NCBI RefSeq assembly: GCF_900111825.1
Contig: NZ_FOJM01000014.1
Span: forward strand, 62,001-126,000
Direction: 5' to 3'
DNA from: Pedobacter suwonensis
GTDB lineage: Bacteria; Bacteroidota; Bacteroidia; Sphingobacteriales; Sphingobacteriaceae
Length of the DNA stretch: 64,000 nucleotides
Each line of letters starts with the position of its first letter. Position 1 is the stretch's first letter. Below are positions 16,252 to 24,494 of this stretch, piece after piece. The translations under genes were made by a program, and so were the position numbers. The notes under the pieces were generated by a model. It ran no database searches and had not been told where the DNA came from. It saw only the letters and a program-made list of their open reading frames with translations.

Positions 16252-17383
16252 TGTGAAAGTCATTTAGATTATCGGATATTTCATTTAAAAGATCAAAGAA
16301 CTCCTTTTCAAAAGAAAGGTCGTGAACAGGCTGATCCTGCTGCAAATCGAAAAACTGAACGCTTAACGGTTCATCGATAGAATCAAACTCGTTAAGTTCT
16401 GCATTGACACATTCAATAATTTGATCGTATAAATGATCAGAATTACTCCACATAAAGGAGATATACTGGTCGGCCATGATTATGTTTTCCCCATCATTAC
16501 CCTTACAAAACTGATCACCATAAATACTGTCCATTATTGAGCGGTTAGGGTAATCATTCATCAGTGTACATACCCTTTGGGCAATGCGGTGAAGTGTGAT
16601 TTCTGCACTGGTTTTAGGAATGAACTGCTCTTGCCTTTTTTTTAAGGTTTTTAAATTCACCGGATTTTTGAGCCTTTCCAACAACTTTAACCCCTTTTTA
16701 CGGCTCTGCAAAATCTCATTAAGATAGACTTCCTGTTGACCTAATTCTTCGAAATACTCCGGTTCGCTGCTCCACTCTGTTACATTATCGTAGATATAAT
16801 ATAGATAGCTGCTATCTTCTTCATGATAGGGAACTCCTCCTATCTGATAAAGATATGCGCAGACCGATAACAGCAGTTCAGCCGTTTCCTTTCGGGCTTT
16901 ATCTGCCAGTAGAGTATTGAGCGGTTCAACTGGCAGATAAAAAAGGGTCATCCCTGTATCAAACTGCTTAACTGTAGTTAAACATGCAAGGCTTTCCTCG
17001 ATGGATATAATCTTAAGGGAAAGGCTATCATCCAATAAGGCCATTTTTTTGTTCAGTTCAGCGAATGCCAATGCTATATTTTGCGGATATGGACTTTGAT
17101 TATGGTAATCTATTGCAATACCATATAAGGCACACAGATTTTTAGCGGACTGAAAAAAATCCTTTTCAAATTTCCTCCAATTTTTCAGTTCATGGGGGTA
17201 GCTTTTAAGTACAGGTAAGAAATGGTGGTTTAAAAAACCATTTCCGTTAAAATCGGGGGTGCAGGCTTTTTCGGATTGTTTTTTATATCCGATAGATCGG
17301 GCGTGCGGTCTAGGTTCTGCGCAAAGCTTGCTAGCTGTTGGTGCAGGTAGTAAGCTTTGGAGTGTGGTGTAGTTCTGAAACAT
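16226..17383 (-). CDS. PRTRC-cassette protein in the F position, unknown fold
   Basis: The ATG at 17383 is chosen because AAAGGAGGG lies 4 bp upstream, an unusually strong Shine-Dalgarno for this region; the longer frame to 17452 would overlap protein C. The 385-residue product is soluble and helical with an acidic C-terminus (FDLLNEISDNLNDFHNEKYN). It contains several Tyr/Glu-rich segments (YEEDSSYLYYIYDNVTEW type) and no motif I recognise. It sits between proteins C and B, where PRTRC cassettes carry a variable member; protein F is a possible name, not proven. Confidence 0.65.
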   Translation of the reverse strand: MFQNYTTLQSLLPAPTASKLCAEPRPHARSIGYKKQSEKACTPDFNGNGFLNHHFLPVLKSYPHELKNWRKFEKDFFQSAKNLCALYGIAIDYHNQSPYPQNIALAFAELNKKMALLDDSLSLKIISIEESLACLTTVKQFDTGMTLFYLPVEPLNTLLADKARKETAELLLSVCAYLYQIGGVPYHEEDSSYLYYIYDNVTEWSSEPEYFEELGQQEVYLNEILQSRKKGLKLLERLKNPVNLKTLKKRQEQFIPKTSAEITLHRIAQRVCTLMNDYPNRSIMDSIYGDQFCKGNDGENIIMADQYISFMWSNSDHLYDQIIECVNAELNEFDSIDEPLSVQFFDLQQDQPVHDLSFEKEFFDLLNEISDNLNDFHNEKYNTTS

Positions 17384-17402
17384 TTTACCCTCCTTTTCAT
17401 AA

Positions 17403-17621
17403 TTATCCCTTGGTGCCGAGTGTGGTGATAAATCTATATTGCATTTCGTCACCAGTTATTTCGGGGCCTTCAATTTTTGCAGTTGTCAAGATCGGGTAAG
17501 TTCCCGAGTAAAAATCCATGACCTGCTCGGGGCTGAATGCTCCCGAGGGGTCGGATAAACGGATGTCCTGTTCCCTAGCTTTAAGAACAAATACCCTTGG
17601 CAATATCGTTGCTGTCATCAT
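17403..17621 (-). CDS. PRTRC system protein C (ubiquitin-like)
   Basis: 72 residues, closely matching PRTRC protein C: TATILPRVFVL, DIRLSDPSGAFSPEQVMDFYSGTYPIL, then GPEITGDEMQYRF and a C-terminal LGTKG. Family analyses describe it as a beta-grasp, ubiquitin-like protein. It ends in Gly, as needed for activation by an E1 such as the ThiF protein encoded in the same operon. Starts at residue 1 or 2 (both Met) are equivalent. It lies between protein E and the F-position gene. Confidence 0.85.
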   Translation of the reverse strand: MMTATILPRVFVLKAREQDIRLSDPSGAFSPEQVMDFYSGTYPILTTAKIEGPEITGDEMQYRFITTLGTKG

Positions 17622-17639
17622 AACATTATTTTTATGCGT

Positions 17640-18176
17640 TTACAATAAGGTCAGCTGTTTGCTTTTCCATTCCAATTCTTTCCTCAATTTCTCGATCTCC
17701 GCCTTTTTTTCGGGAAAACTTTCTACAACAGGGAGCAGGGCGAGGGCTTCCGAATACTTACAGCCTGCATTGAGTTTGTTGATTTCCGACAGGATGTCCT
17801 CAAATTTTGGCCTATCTTCGGTTGACTCGTGTATACTTTCAGTTGCCCCCTTTTTATCGGCAGATTTTTCGATCTTCGGTTTTACCATAATCTTGGCCTT
17901 TGCATCCTCAAGCCCTTTATTGTAGGCAGTAAGGTTGGCGAAGAGGTTCTTTGTTTCTTCGATTGGGTGAACAAGGGCATCGAAAATCCCCTCATCAATC
18001 TCCTGTGGAGTTCCCCTGTAGACCATCGGCGGGAGTGTGTTTTTATCGTCTCTATTTCCCCCATCTTTTACCACAACCGAAACCACCACTTCGTTTTCTG
18101 TTGAAAAGCTTACGTTGAATATCCATACTCCTGTACTATGCAGGCGTTGTATGGCCTGAAAAAAATTAGTCCTCAT
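17640..18176 (-). CDS. PRTRC system protein E
   Basis: 178 residues: a beta-rich N-terminal domain (about 1-95, MRTNFFQAIQRLHSTGVWIF, PPMVYRGTPQEIDEGIF), a charged Lys/Glu linker (about 105-135), and a C-terminal helix-turn-helix-like hairpin (LNAGCKYSEALALLPVVE, then KLRKELEWKSKQLTLL). This is the order known for PRTRC protein E. Its biochemical role is unknown. It overlaps the stop of the small upstream gene by 4 bp. Confidence 0.82.
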   Translation of the reverse strand: MRTNFFQAIQRLHSTGVWIFNVSFSTENEVVVSVVVKDGGNRDDKNTLPPMVYRGTPQEIDEGIFDALVHPIEETKNLFANLTAYNKGLEDAKAKIMVKPKIEKSADKKGATESIHESTEDRPKFEDILSEINKLNAGCKYSEALALLPVVESFPEKKAEIEKLRKELEWKSKQLTLL

Positions 18177-18397
18177 GACCTGCCCCCCTTGTCTTTACGC
18201 AGGGCTATGCCCCTGCTCCGTGAAATAGTATGGTAACCGTTCTGCGCGATTACATCCCTGATAATATTTTCTGCATGACGGATACGTACTGCATCCCCTG
18301 CTGAAATACCCATAAGGGTAAGATTTTCAAAATGCTTTAAAGTCTGTGCGATTTCCGCAAGCACCCTTCGTTCTGTTTTTTCTGTCAATATGCTCAT
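18173..18397 (-). CDS. Small PRTRC-linked orphan, 74 aa
   Basis: 74 residues, helical, with a basic C-terminal half (DAVRIRHAENIIRDVIAQNGYH, then RSRGIALRKDKGGRS). No family recognised. The 4-bp overlap with protein E and its place in the operon show it is expressed with the cassette. The Arg-rich tail would fit nucleic-acid binding, which is inference only. Confidence 0.65.
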   Translation of the reverse strand: MSILTEKTERRVLAEIAQTLKHFENLTLMGISAGDAVRIRHAENIIRDVIAQNGYHTISRSRGIALRKDKGGRS

Positions 18398-18440
18398 GAT
18401 AAGTGTTTTTTATGGGAGCGGAAGAACCGCTCCCGATGAT

Positions 18441-19526
18441 TTAATTTAACTGAAAGTCTACATTGCCGTTTTTCCCAAGGTCAAGGCAAAGGTCAAAGGC
18501 TGACTGTCCCCTCTGCTTTGCTGTTCCCTCAATGATGGATTTAAATTTCGCCTCGCTGTCCTTGAATTTTCGGGCATTCTGATAATAGCCCGTCACGGCA
18601 TTATATGCCCCGAAAAGGGTGCCTTTGGCGGTATCGATCAGCTGTGATGGTGCGCTCATCGCATAGCTGTAAACGTCATCCACAATATTTTTATAAACAC
18701 TCGAAGCTTCATCCAGTAATCCCCTTTGCAGTTTGTCCAACACCTCTCTATTTGGAGCCATTGCAACCTGTACCAGTTTTTTAAGGTCTGCATCGGTGAT
18801 ACGCACCTTTGCCCAATGGTTGAAAATCTGCTCCATTTCATCACCTATTCTGCCCGAAATACCCATAAGCGTGTGTGCCTGTTTTAAACGGTCGTTTGCA
18901 CCCGAAGAATGACGGATTCGGATTGAACTGCTTGAGTTTTTTATGGCAGCATTAAGCGTGTTATTGCATACAATTCTTACAGGGGTAAAGGCAGCTGTAA
19001 TGCTTCCAAACCCATCGTGAGAGGTGGTGAGAAATAAATATTGTTCAATAAGATCATCTTTGCCCACTTTGATATAGGAGGGCAGTTTGGCGGTGATAAA
19101 AATTCGCTCACCTTTTCCCAAAGCCCCTGCGGTTTCATAAAGGATACCCTCGCCTCCCCCAACAATGCTATCGAAGAAAGAAAATGCCTCTGTATTCTGA
19201 ACTACTTTATAATCCCTGCCCACCACTCCGAGGACTTCCTCTGTATCTGTCCGTACTGTAGAATAAAAATTCGGCACTAATATATCGGGCATAAAGGCAT
19301 CATTCAGCCCCCCTGCATCTTTGCTCTGAAAAGTAACGAGGTTACGGGAATCAACAGTAAATAGCGGACGTTTCTCTACGTTATAGTCCAAACCCGCAAA
19401 TTTTAGCGCTTCCGCTGAAGTGGGATAAGATTCCACTATTATACCCAACCCGTGCCAAGCTTTTTCCTTTACCGAAAAAAAACTGTATTTATCTGTTCTG
19501 CTGTTATAATTAAGGTTATGTGCCAT
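18441..19526 (-). CDS. DUF932-family phage/plasmid-like protein
   Basis: 361 residues matching the DUF932 (TIGR03299-type) family: an N-terminal AWHGLG motif, YPTSAEALKFAGLDYNVEKRPLF, then VGRDYKVVQNTEAFSFFDSI, and the core SHDGFGSITAAFTPVRIVCNNTLNAA. The C-terminal YNAVTGYYQNARKF segment is also typical. Members are encoded by phages, plasmids and ICEs next to ssb and PRTRC genes; the function is unknown. Length is normal. It lies between ssb and the small orphan in one operon. Confidence 0.88.
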   Translation of the reverse strand: MAHNLNYNSRTDKYSFFSVKEKAWHGLGIIVESYPTSAEALKFAGLDYNVEKRPLFTVDSRNLVTFQSKDAGGLNDAFMPDILVPNFYSTVRTDTEEVLGVVGRDYKVVQNTEAFSFFDSIVGGGEGILYETAGALGKGERIFITAKLPSYIKVGKDDLIEQYLFLTTSHDGFGSITAAFTPVRIVCNNTLNAAIKNSSSSIRIRHSSGANDRLKQAHTLMGISGRIGDEMEQIFNHWAKVRITDADLKKLVQVAMAPNREVLDKLQRGLLDEASSVYKNIVDDVYSYAMSAPSQLIDTAKGTLFGAYNAVTGYYQNARKFKDSEAKFKSIIEGTAKQRGQSAFDLCLDLGKNGNVDFQLN

Positions 19527-19594
19527 GATAAAAAATTCTTAAATAATTAATGATGAATAAATTGTCTGTAACTGTAGTATTAAAGCTAAAAGGC

Positions 19595-20050
19595 TTAAAA
19601 AGGCAGGTCACCCTCTAGCCCGTCGAATGTGTCCGTAGGCACAATTTGGACACCCACCCCTTTTACATTTTCTCCTGCTGAACCGTTAGGATTTCTACTG
19701 CTAACGGTAGCGCCTTTATTTCTACTGCTGTTACTGCTAACTGTGACAACAGCCCCTAACAGTTTTACCTCGGTAGTATGAAAGGTAAGCGAAGCTTTTG
19801 CCTCACCGCCCCCATTGATATAGGCATTTACGCCCACTCTGCCATAAATCTGAACCCAACCTCCTTTTTTTAGGTATTCTGCAATACCTGTGTTCAACCA
19901 GTATGAACAGTCAAAAAATGTAGTAATCTTCTTTTGTTCGCCACCACTGCGGTAGCTGTCATTAATTGCAATTGAAAAGTTGACCACTTTCCGTTCTCCG
20001 TTCAACGTCTTTACCGTTGCATCTCCTGTTAATCTTCCTGTAATTTCCAT
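19595..20050 (-). CDS. ssb: Single-stranded DNA-binding protein
   Basis: From the ATG at 20050 (the TTG at 20056 adds two residues) this is a 151-residue SSB: an OB fold at 1-108 (EITGRLTGDATVKTL, VVNFSIAIND, TTFFDCSYW, YLKKGGWVQIYGRV), a flexible Ser/Asn/Gly linker, and the acidic tip LEGDLPF that recruits replication and repair enzymes. Mobile-element SSBs protect transferred single strands. It is the first gene of the leftward PRTRC operon and lies behind a hairpin-rich leader. Confidence 0.92.
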   Translation of the reverse strand: MEITGRLTGDATVKTLNGERKVVNFSIAINDSYRSGGEQKKITTFFDCSYWLNTGIAEYLKKGGWVQIYGRVGVNAYINGGGEAKASLTFHTTEVKLLGAVVTVSSNSSRNKGATVSSRNPNGSAGENVKGVGVQIVPTDTFDGLEGDLPF

Positions 20051-20432
20051 GATCAAAAAATTTTAAGTTTTACTTTGTTTTTGTTTCCTTTCCCTTTTTC
20101 CAAAAAATCTTTTCAAAAGAAAAAACGGAAAAAAAGAAAGTCCGGAAAAACGGGTGCAGAGAAAACGGAGAGCTATAAGTCCCGGAGGGTGTTCTGGCAC
20201 AGCCAGAACATTATGCGCTCGCAGAGAAAGGAGCGCCCGAAATTCACGGCCTTTTTATCCGTTTCGATTGGAAAGATTCAAACGAAGATTAACATACTGC
20301 AGTCTATCTATGAATACCACTATGTTCTTGGAGATGGTTTACTAGCAATAGCGAAAATCATCTAAATAGAAAAATGAGCAATACCTGTTTGATGTAACAT
20401 TTAAATTCGGATATTGCAAAAAAACTAATTAA
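20051..20432. other. Hairpin-rich intergenic leader upstream of ssb
   Basis: 382 bp without a convincing gene; frames at 20075-20365 and 20154-20345 look like non-coding, Lys-rich shadows. TGTTCTGGC (20190-20198) pairs perfectly with GCCAGAACA (20202-20210) around ACA, and GCGCTC (20215-20220) pairs with GAGCGC (20231-20236). An A/G-rich tract lies between them and ssb. Such stem-loops suit an operon leader or a single-strand initiation site. Confidence 0.5.
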
Positions 20433-21068
20433 ATGGAATTATTACGCTCTCAACTTAATGAACTATATACTTTAATCGTAGATACGGGATATTTTTCCCC
20501 AACCCAGTTTGATAAGTCAGCAACAGGTACTGAATTTCGGCTTACAGGAACAGCTTTTTATTTTAAAATATTTGAGAATAGTGGATATGCGAACTCTTTA
20601 ATAGTTAATTTTTCACCCGGCGAAATACTTTATAAAGATGCATCCTCTTCTATCGTTTGGAAAGATGTAAAAGAATATTTTAAAAAATGGCTAAAATACC
20701 TAAAAAGAGAAGTTTCGTCTCCAGATAAATGGGGACGCGCGTTTGATGAAGCACAGTATCTAATAGGTGGTACAGTCGATCAAAATTTGCATTTCACTCA
20801 CGATGAATATTTGTTAATATCTTCTCAAATTCAAACTATAAAAACATCTTTAGATCGAATTCCGTTATTGCAAGAACAAACTATTGCTATAAAAAATCAG
20901 CTCGATCATCTGTTGGAATTAACCGCCCAGCTTAATAAATTTGATTGGCAAAATTTATTGATCGGTACTATCATCAGCATAGTGGTCCAACTTGGTGTGT
21001 CCAAGGATAATGCGGTACTTCTTTATGAGTTGATTAAAAATACGTTTCACAAAATATTCCTCAAATAA
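20433..21068 (+). CDS. Orphan with coiled coil and C-terminal hydrophobic segment
   Basis: 211 residues. The N-terminal 100 form a beta-rich domain (GTEFRLTGTAFYFKIFENSG); about 125-170 is a probable coiled coil (LISSQIQTIKTSLDRIPLLQ and IKNQLDHLLELTAQLNK); about 173-190 (NLLIGTIISIVVQLGV) is a hydrophobic helix, followed by a basic amphipathic end. The layout suggests oligomerisation and membrane contact, seen in several small defence proteins, but no family is recognised. It opens the AT-rich island and runs with the TIR gene 134 bp downstream. Confidence 0.55.
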   Translation: MELLRSQLNELYTLIVDTGYFSPTQFDKSATGTEFRLTGTAFYFKIFENSGYANSLIVNFSPGEILYKDASSSIVWKDVKEYFKKWLKYLKREVSSPDKWGRAFDEAQYLIGGTVDQNLHFTHDEYLLISSQIQTIKTSLDRIPLLQEQTIAIKNQLDHLLELTAQLNKFDWQNLLIGTIISIVVQLGVSKDNAVLLYELIKNTFHKIFLK

Positions 21069-21201
21069 ATCTCATACTTATTGTTAGAATTACCAAGAAG
21101 AAATATATAAAACAAAGATGCCACTGCCAGCCTTTGAACGATTGTTTGCAAAACAAAAATTAAAACCTAATCCAAAAAATTAGATAATTTGTATAAATAA
21201 A

Positions 21202-22554
21202 ATGGATGCTCAAGAAATTGTAATAGTTGATATTGTTTATAGAGCATATTATCATGCCTATCAAAAAAATGAAATGAGGGGTATAGTAGATATTGCAAAT
21301 GAAAATGGGCTTTCACTGGAGGATGTTAAAAGATCAATTTTATTTCTAGAAGGAGAAAATCAAATAAAATTCGACAATAAAGGTTATGACCCCGTAAAAA
21401 GTGGTGCAGTTTATAAATTAACTAAATCTGGTTATTCATGGTTTGCCAAAACTTGTTATGAAAATGAATTATTAAATAGAACCAAACCACCAGTAACAAC
21501 GAGAAAGAATCAAATGAAAATTTTTATTTCCCATGCAAGTTCCAATAAAAAATATGGATCTGCTCTTGTAGAATTGCTCCTCGGTATAGGTATTAAGGAT
21601 GAACAGATCGTTTTCACCAGTAATCCTGCTTATGGTATTCCTATTGGAAATAACATTTTTAATTGGCTAAAAACACAAATTAGTGAAGAAAGTTTTGTAG
21701 TCTACTTATTGTCACCCGACTACTATAAAAGTATCGCTTGCTTAAATGAAATGGGTGCGAGTTGGATTGTTGAGAATGAACATGCTGCCATTTTTCTACC
21801 TGGCTTTGATTTGTCAGATAAATCCTTTCAAAGCGGAGCTATTGATCCGCGGGAAATAGGTTTTTTTATAAATGACGAAGATCGCTTGACTCAATTTTGC
21901 CAAATGTTGGAAAAATATTTTTCAATCACTACGAACTATGTGATCTTGGCACAACGCATTAAAAAATTCCTTAGTGAAATAGATGCGTTAGCTGGGGAAT
22001 TAGAGCCAGTGAAGGCAGAAAAAGCACCAAGTAGCGAAAGAACTAAATCTGAGGTGACAGAAATAGAACGATCTTTACGCGAGGGCGTTGAGTTGAAACG
22101 TAAAATAGACGACATACCAATTATTTCTGGAACATATGGACTTTCCAAGCAATCAGAAAAATTTCTAAAAGACATTTTAGCCGACAAAGCTTCGGACGCA
22201 GAGTTATTAATGCTCAACTACATCATTTCCAGAGCTAAATTCAAATTAGGTGTCGGGTGGCAGATGCAACATGAAATAAGCACTATTAACGATTGGGAAG
22301 ATGTTGTTGAACTAAATCACATGCTTTCCAGGGACTACGAAACTGTGATTAGAAAATTTGATATTAGAGGCCTAACGGAGGTTTCAGCAGTTACAAGTTA
22401 TGACAATCCCAAAGAGGTTAGTTTAAAGAATGATTTGGCTAAATACATGCTTAATTTACCTCAAGACTTGGTCGACAAAATAGAGGATTCCGTAAATCGG
22501 AATAGGAAATCTGGAAATTCTGTCGTGGAAGAACTTGATGATCTACCTTTCTAA
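21202..22554 (+). CDS. wHTH-TIR domain protein with SSB-like C-terminal tip
   Basis: 450 residues. About 1-85 look like a winged helix (NENGLSLEDVKRSILFLEGE, AVYKLTKSGYSWF). About 105-245 is a TIR domain: KIFISHASSNKKYGSALVEL, QIVFTSNPAYGIPIG, VVYLLSPDYYKS, with Glu183 in CLNEMGASW at the position of the catalytic Glu of NAD-cleaving TIRs. The C-terminal region (about 280-430) is unassigned and helical. The last residues EELDDLPF match the acidic DLPF tip of SSB proteins, including the SSB encoded here (LEGDLPF). TIR enzymes of defence systems deplete NAD or make signals once triggered; a tail that mimics SSB could recruit this protein to, or make it compete at, SSB-binding repair enzymes. 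TIR is solid; the tail role is inference. Confidence 0.8.
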   Translation: MDAQEIVIVDIVYRAYYHAYQKNEMRGIVDIANENGLSLEDVKRSILFLEGENQIKFDNKGYDPVKSGAVYKLTKSGYSWFAKTCYENELLNRTKPPVTTRKNQMKIFISHASSNKKYGSALVELLLGIGIKDEQIVFTSNPAYGIPIGNNIFNWLKTQISEESFVVYLLSPDYYKSIACLNEMGASWIVENEHAAIFLPGFDLSDKSFQSGAIDPREIGFFINDEDRLTQFCQMLEKYFSITTNYVILAQRIKKFLSEIDALAGELEPVKAEKAPSSERTKSEVTEIERSLREGVELKRKIDDIPIISGTYGLSKQSEKFLKDILADKASDAELLMLNYIISRAKFKLGVGWQMQHEISTINDWEDVVELNHMLSRDYETVIRKFDIRGLTEVSAVTSYDNPKEVSLKNDLAKYMLNLPQDLVDKIEDSVNRNRKSGNSVVEELDDLPF

Positions 22555-22776
22555 TTTAAAGATGATCCTGAATTGCATTCCAAACTCACACATATGTAAA
22601 GGGCCCAAGTCGATAAAATAGAATTCTATTCTTCTTATGAATGCTAGAGGCACCTATTAGCACCAGAGATTTGTTATAACTGTCGTAGTTTTCTATAGTT
22701 ACTAACAGGAAATGTATTTTTCCTGCAATGAGCCATTCAATAATATTGCGATAAATTGAAAAGCATGAAAAGCTAT

Positions 22777-23778
22777 TTATTCTGATTTTGGGGTTGTTTT
22801 TTTTGCATATTTAACACCAGTTGCCCCAACGCTGAACGCTTTTGTAGGACTAAGGTTTATTCGGTTTACCAACTTATCTCTTTTAGCGAAGCAAGATTTG
22901 GTTCCGATAACTTGCCCCGTTTTGCTGATTAGGTAGGTAAACTCCCATTTCCCTTTAGTATTGTAGATAAAGTAAATCTCTGAAATATCAATTTTACTTT
23001 TTAAATCCTGCACTTTCTGGTAAATTTTAACCAGCTTCTTGTCTGTAATTGAATTAATAACCGTGCTCGAGCTGTCGGATTTGATTTGCAATTCTATATA
23101 TGGCTCTCCAGGTATCTCAAAGATAGTCAATAATACCTTATTTTTTGGAATCATACTATTCCTAGTGATTTGTATTGCGTCAGCAACTTTCACGAGTAAC
23201 TTCTTTGATAAACCATAGATATCTTCACCAATTCCTTCCGCGATCTTCTCGCCAAGCTTAGACATTAGTGGCTTTACAAGTGGTTTGAATAACATATAAT
23301 ATCCAGCGAGTGTAATAACAAGTTGCGGGTCAGGAAGTAAGCTTTTCCGCATTGAAGTATCAAGGCTGGCTTCTCCATCAAACAAATCCATTAATGATTT
23401 TCCGGCTCTTTCAAATGATTCAAACGATTTGAAATTGTTCTTATCAACTGTAATGCAGATTTGAGTGATTTCTTTGTTTCGGCCGACCAGCATAAGCGGT
23501 ATTCCTGAATCCTCTACGACCAATTCGTCATCCCACTCAACCATTTTTCTATTTGCGAAAACGATGGGCTCAGCCAATGCATGATGAATCTGTCCTGCTT
23601 GCTTAACTTCGGCATTATCTAAATAACCCAATGGCGGCAAGTCACGACGATGATTAGCCAGATAGCGAAGTTTTAGGTTGCCGTTTACTACATTTACATA
23701 ATCTTGAAGTTGCTCTAACCCGATGTAATCGCCGTGTTTGTCTACTGTAGTTGATCTTAGAATTGTTTTCTGTGTCAT
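22777..23778 (-). CDS. Orphan of the defence-like island, 333 aa
   Basis: 333 residues, no signal peptide. The N-terminal 150 (TILRSTTVDKHGDYIG, LANHRRDLPPLGYLDNAEV, LVEDSGIPLML-type strands) look like a compact beta-rich domain that faintly recalls phage prohead-protease-like folds; this is not enough to name it. About 150-185 contain a hydrophobic stretch (PQLVITLAGYYMLFKPLV); the C-terminal half is alpha/beta with a Lys-rich tail. It faces the TIR gene convergently and is divergent from the YozE/HEPN pair. Confidence 0.5.
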   Translation of the reverse strand: MTQKTILRSTTVDKHGDYIGLEQLQDYVNVVNGNLKLRYLANHRRDLPPLGYLDNAEVKQAGQIHHALAEPIVFANRKMVEWDDELVVEDSGIPLMLVGRNKEITQICITVDKNNFKSFESFERAGKSLMDLFDGEASLDTSMRKSLLPDPQLVITLAGYYMLFKPLVKPLMSKLGEKIAEGIGEDIYGLSKKLLVKVADAIQITRNSMIPKNKVLLTIFEIPGEPYIELQIKSDSSSTVINSITDKKLVKIYQKVQDLKSKIDISEIYFIYNTKGKWEFTYLISKTGQVIGTKSCFAKRDKLVNRINLSPTKAFSVGATGVKYAKKTTPKSE

Positions 23779-23912
23779 TTTAAAGCGTTAAAGTATAAAA
23801 TTACTGATTTCTTTAGGGACTAATGTATTGTTAATAATGTATATTCACTTGATGATACGATGATTCCCCTTTGAGGAAATTCTTCATGCTTTTAAACTAT
23901 TTATTTTTACAT

Positions 23913-24494
23913 ATGACTTTATTGGAATTCATAAAATCCCTTGCTTCTGAAGATTCTGCATTAGGTACACTTGCCGATGATGTAATGGGTGATAAAAACT
24001 TTCCGTATGATCAGGGGGAAGAAAGGATTATTTCCTATTTACAGTTTATGCTGCACAAGAAAGGAAATGCAGCAATCTTTAAAGAATTCATGGAGGCTTA
24101 CCAATCACAAAAGGATGTCGAAATCGAATTTAATGATCTGGATACAAAATATGCACCGATGAGGGCCGAACGGTGGGATTTTTTGAAAGCAAATTTTTCC
24201 TGTGACAGAGTGATTAGTGTCGGAGAGCCAGAGGACATTTACAGAATTTATGCTGTTGACTCGACAGGAGGTGAAGCAATAAAGTTCGATGTTTATGGGA
24301 AGCGAACCTTGACCGATGTTGCTGTAGTTGAAATCGAAAATATTGTCATTGGCGATTTGACGAAAGAACTGTCGTTGGCCGAGGCATTGGCTGCTTTAGG
24401 TGATAATAAATTCGAAGGTACACGCACTCCAACCCAACCAAATTATTCGGAGATGATCGATTATTTAAATAGTCATCTCCAAAGCAATAGATGA
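23913..24494 (+). CDS. YozE-like SAM-fold protein, partner of the HEPN gene
   Basis: From the ATG at 23913 (earlier TTG/ATG starts at 23871 and 23886 give an unlikely hydrophobic prefix) the product has 193 residues. About 2-60 resemble the YozE SAM-like fold: LLEFIKSLASEDSALGTLADDV, GDKNFP, ISYLQFMLHKKG. The remainder is a beta-rich domain (RVISVGEPEDIYRIYAVD, KFDVYGKRTLTDVAVVEIEN) and a short helical tail. Its stop overlaps the start of the HEPN gene (ATGATGA), so the two are translationally coupled, like a toxin-antitoxin pair. I infer, but cannot show, that it controls the HEPN protein. Confidence 0.6.
   Translation: MTLLEFIKSLASEDSALGTLADDVMGDKNFPYDQGEERIISYLQFMLHKKGNAAIFKEFMEAYQSQKDVEIEFNDLDTKYAPMRAERWDFLKANFSCDRVISVGEPEDIYRIYAVDSTGGEAIKFDVYGKRTLTDVAVVEIENIVIGDLTKELSLAEALAALGDNKFEGTRTPTQPNYSEMIDYLNSHLQSNR

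Noticed and set aside
20075..20365. Lys-rich 96-residue frame before the 211-residue gene
   Set aside because: Composition arises from A/G-rich leader DNA; hairpins cross it; no similarity seen.
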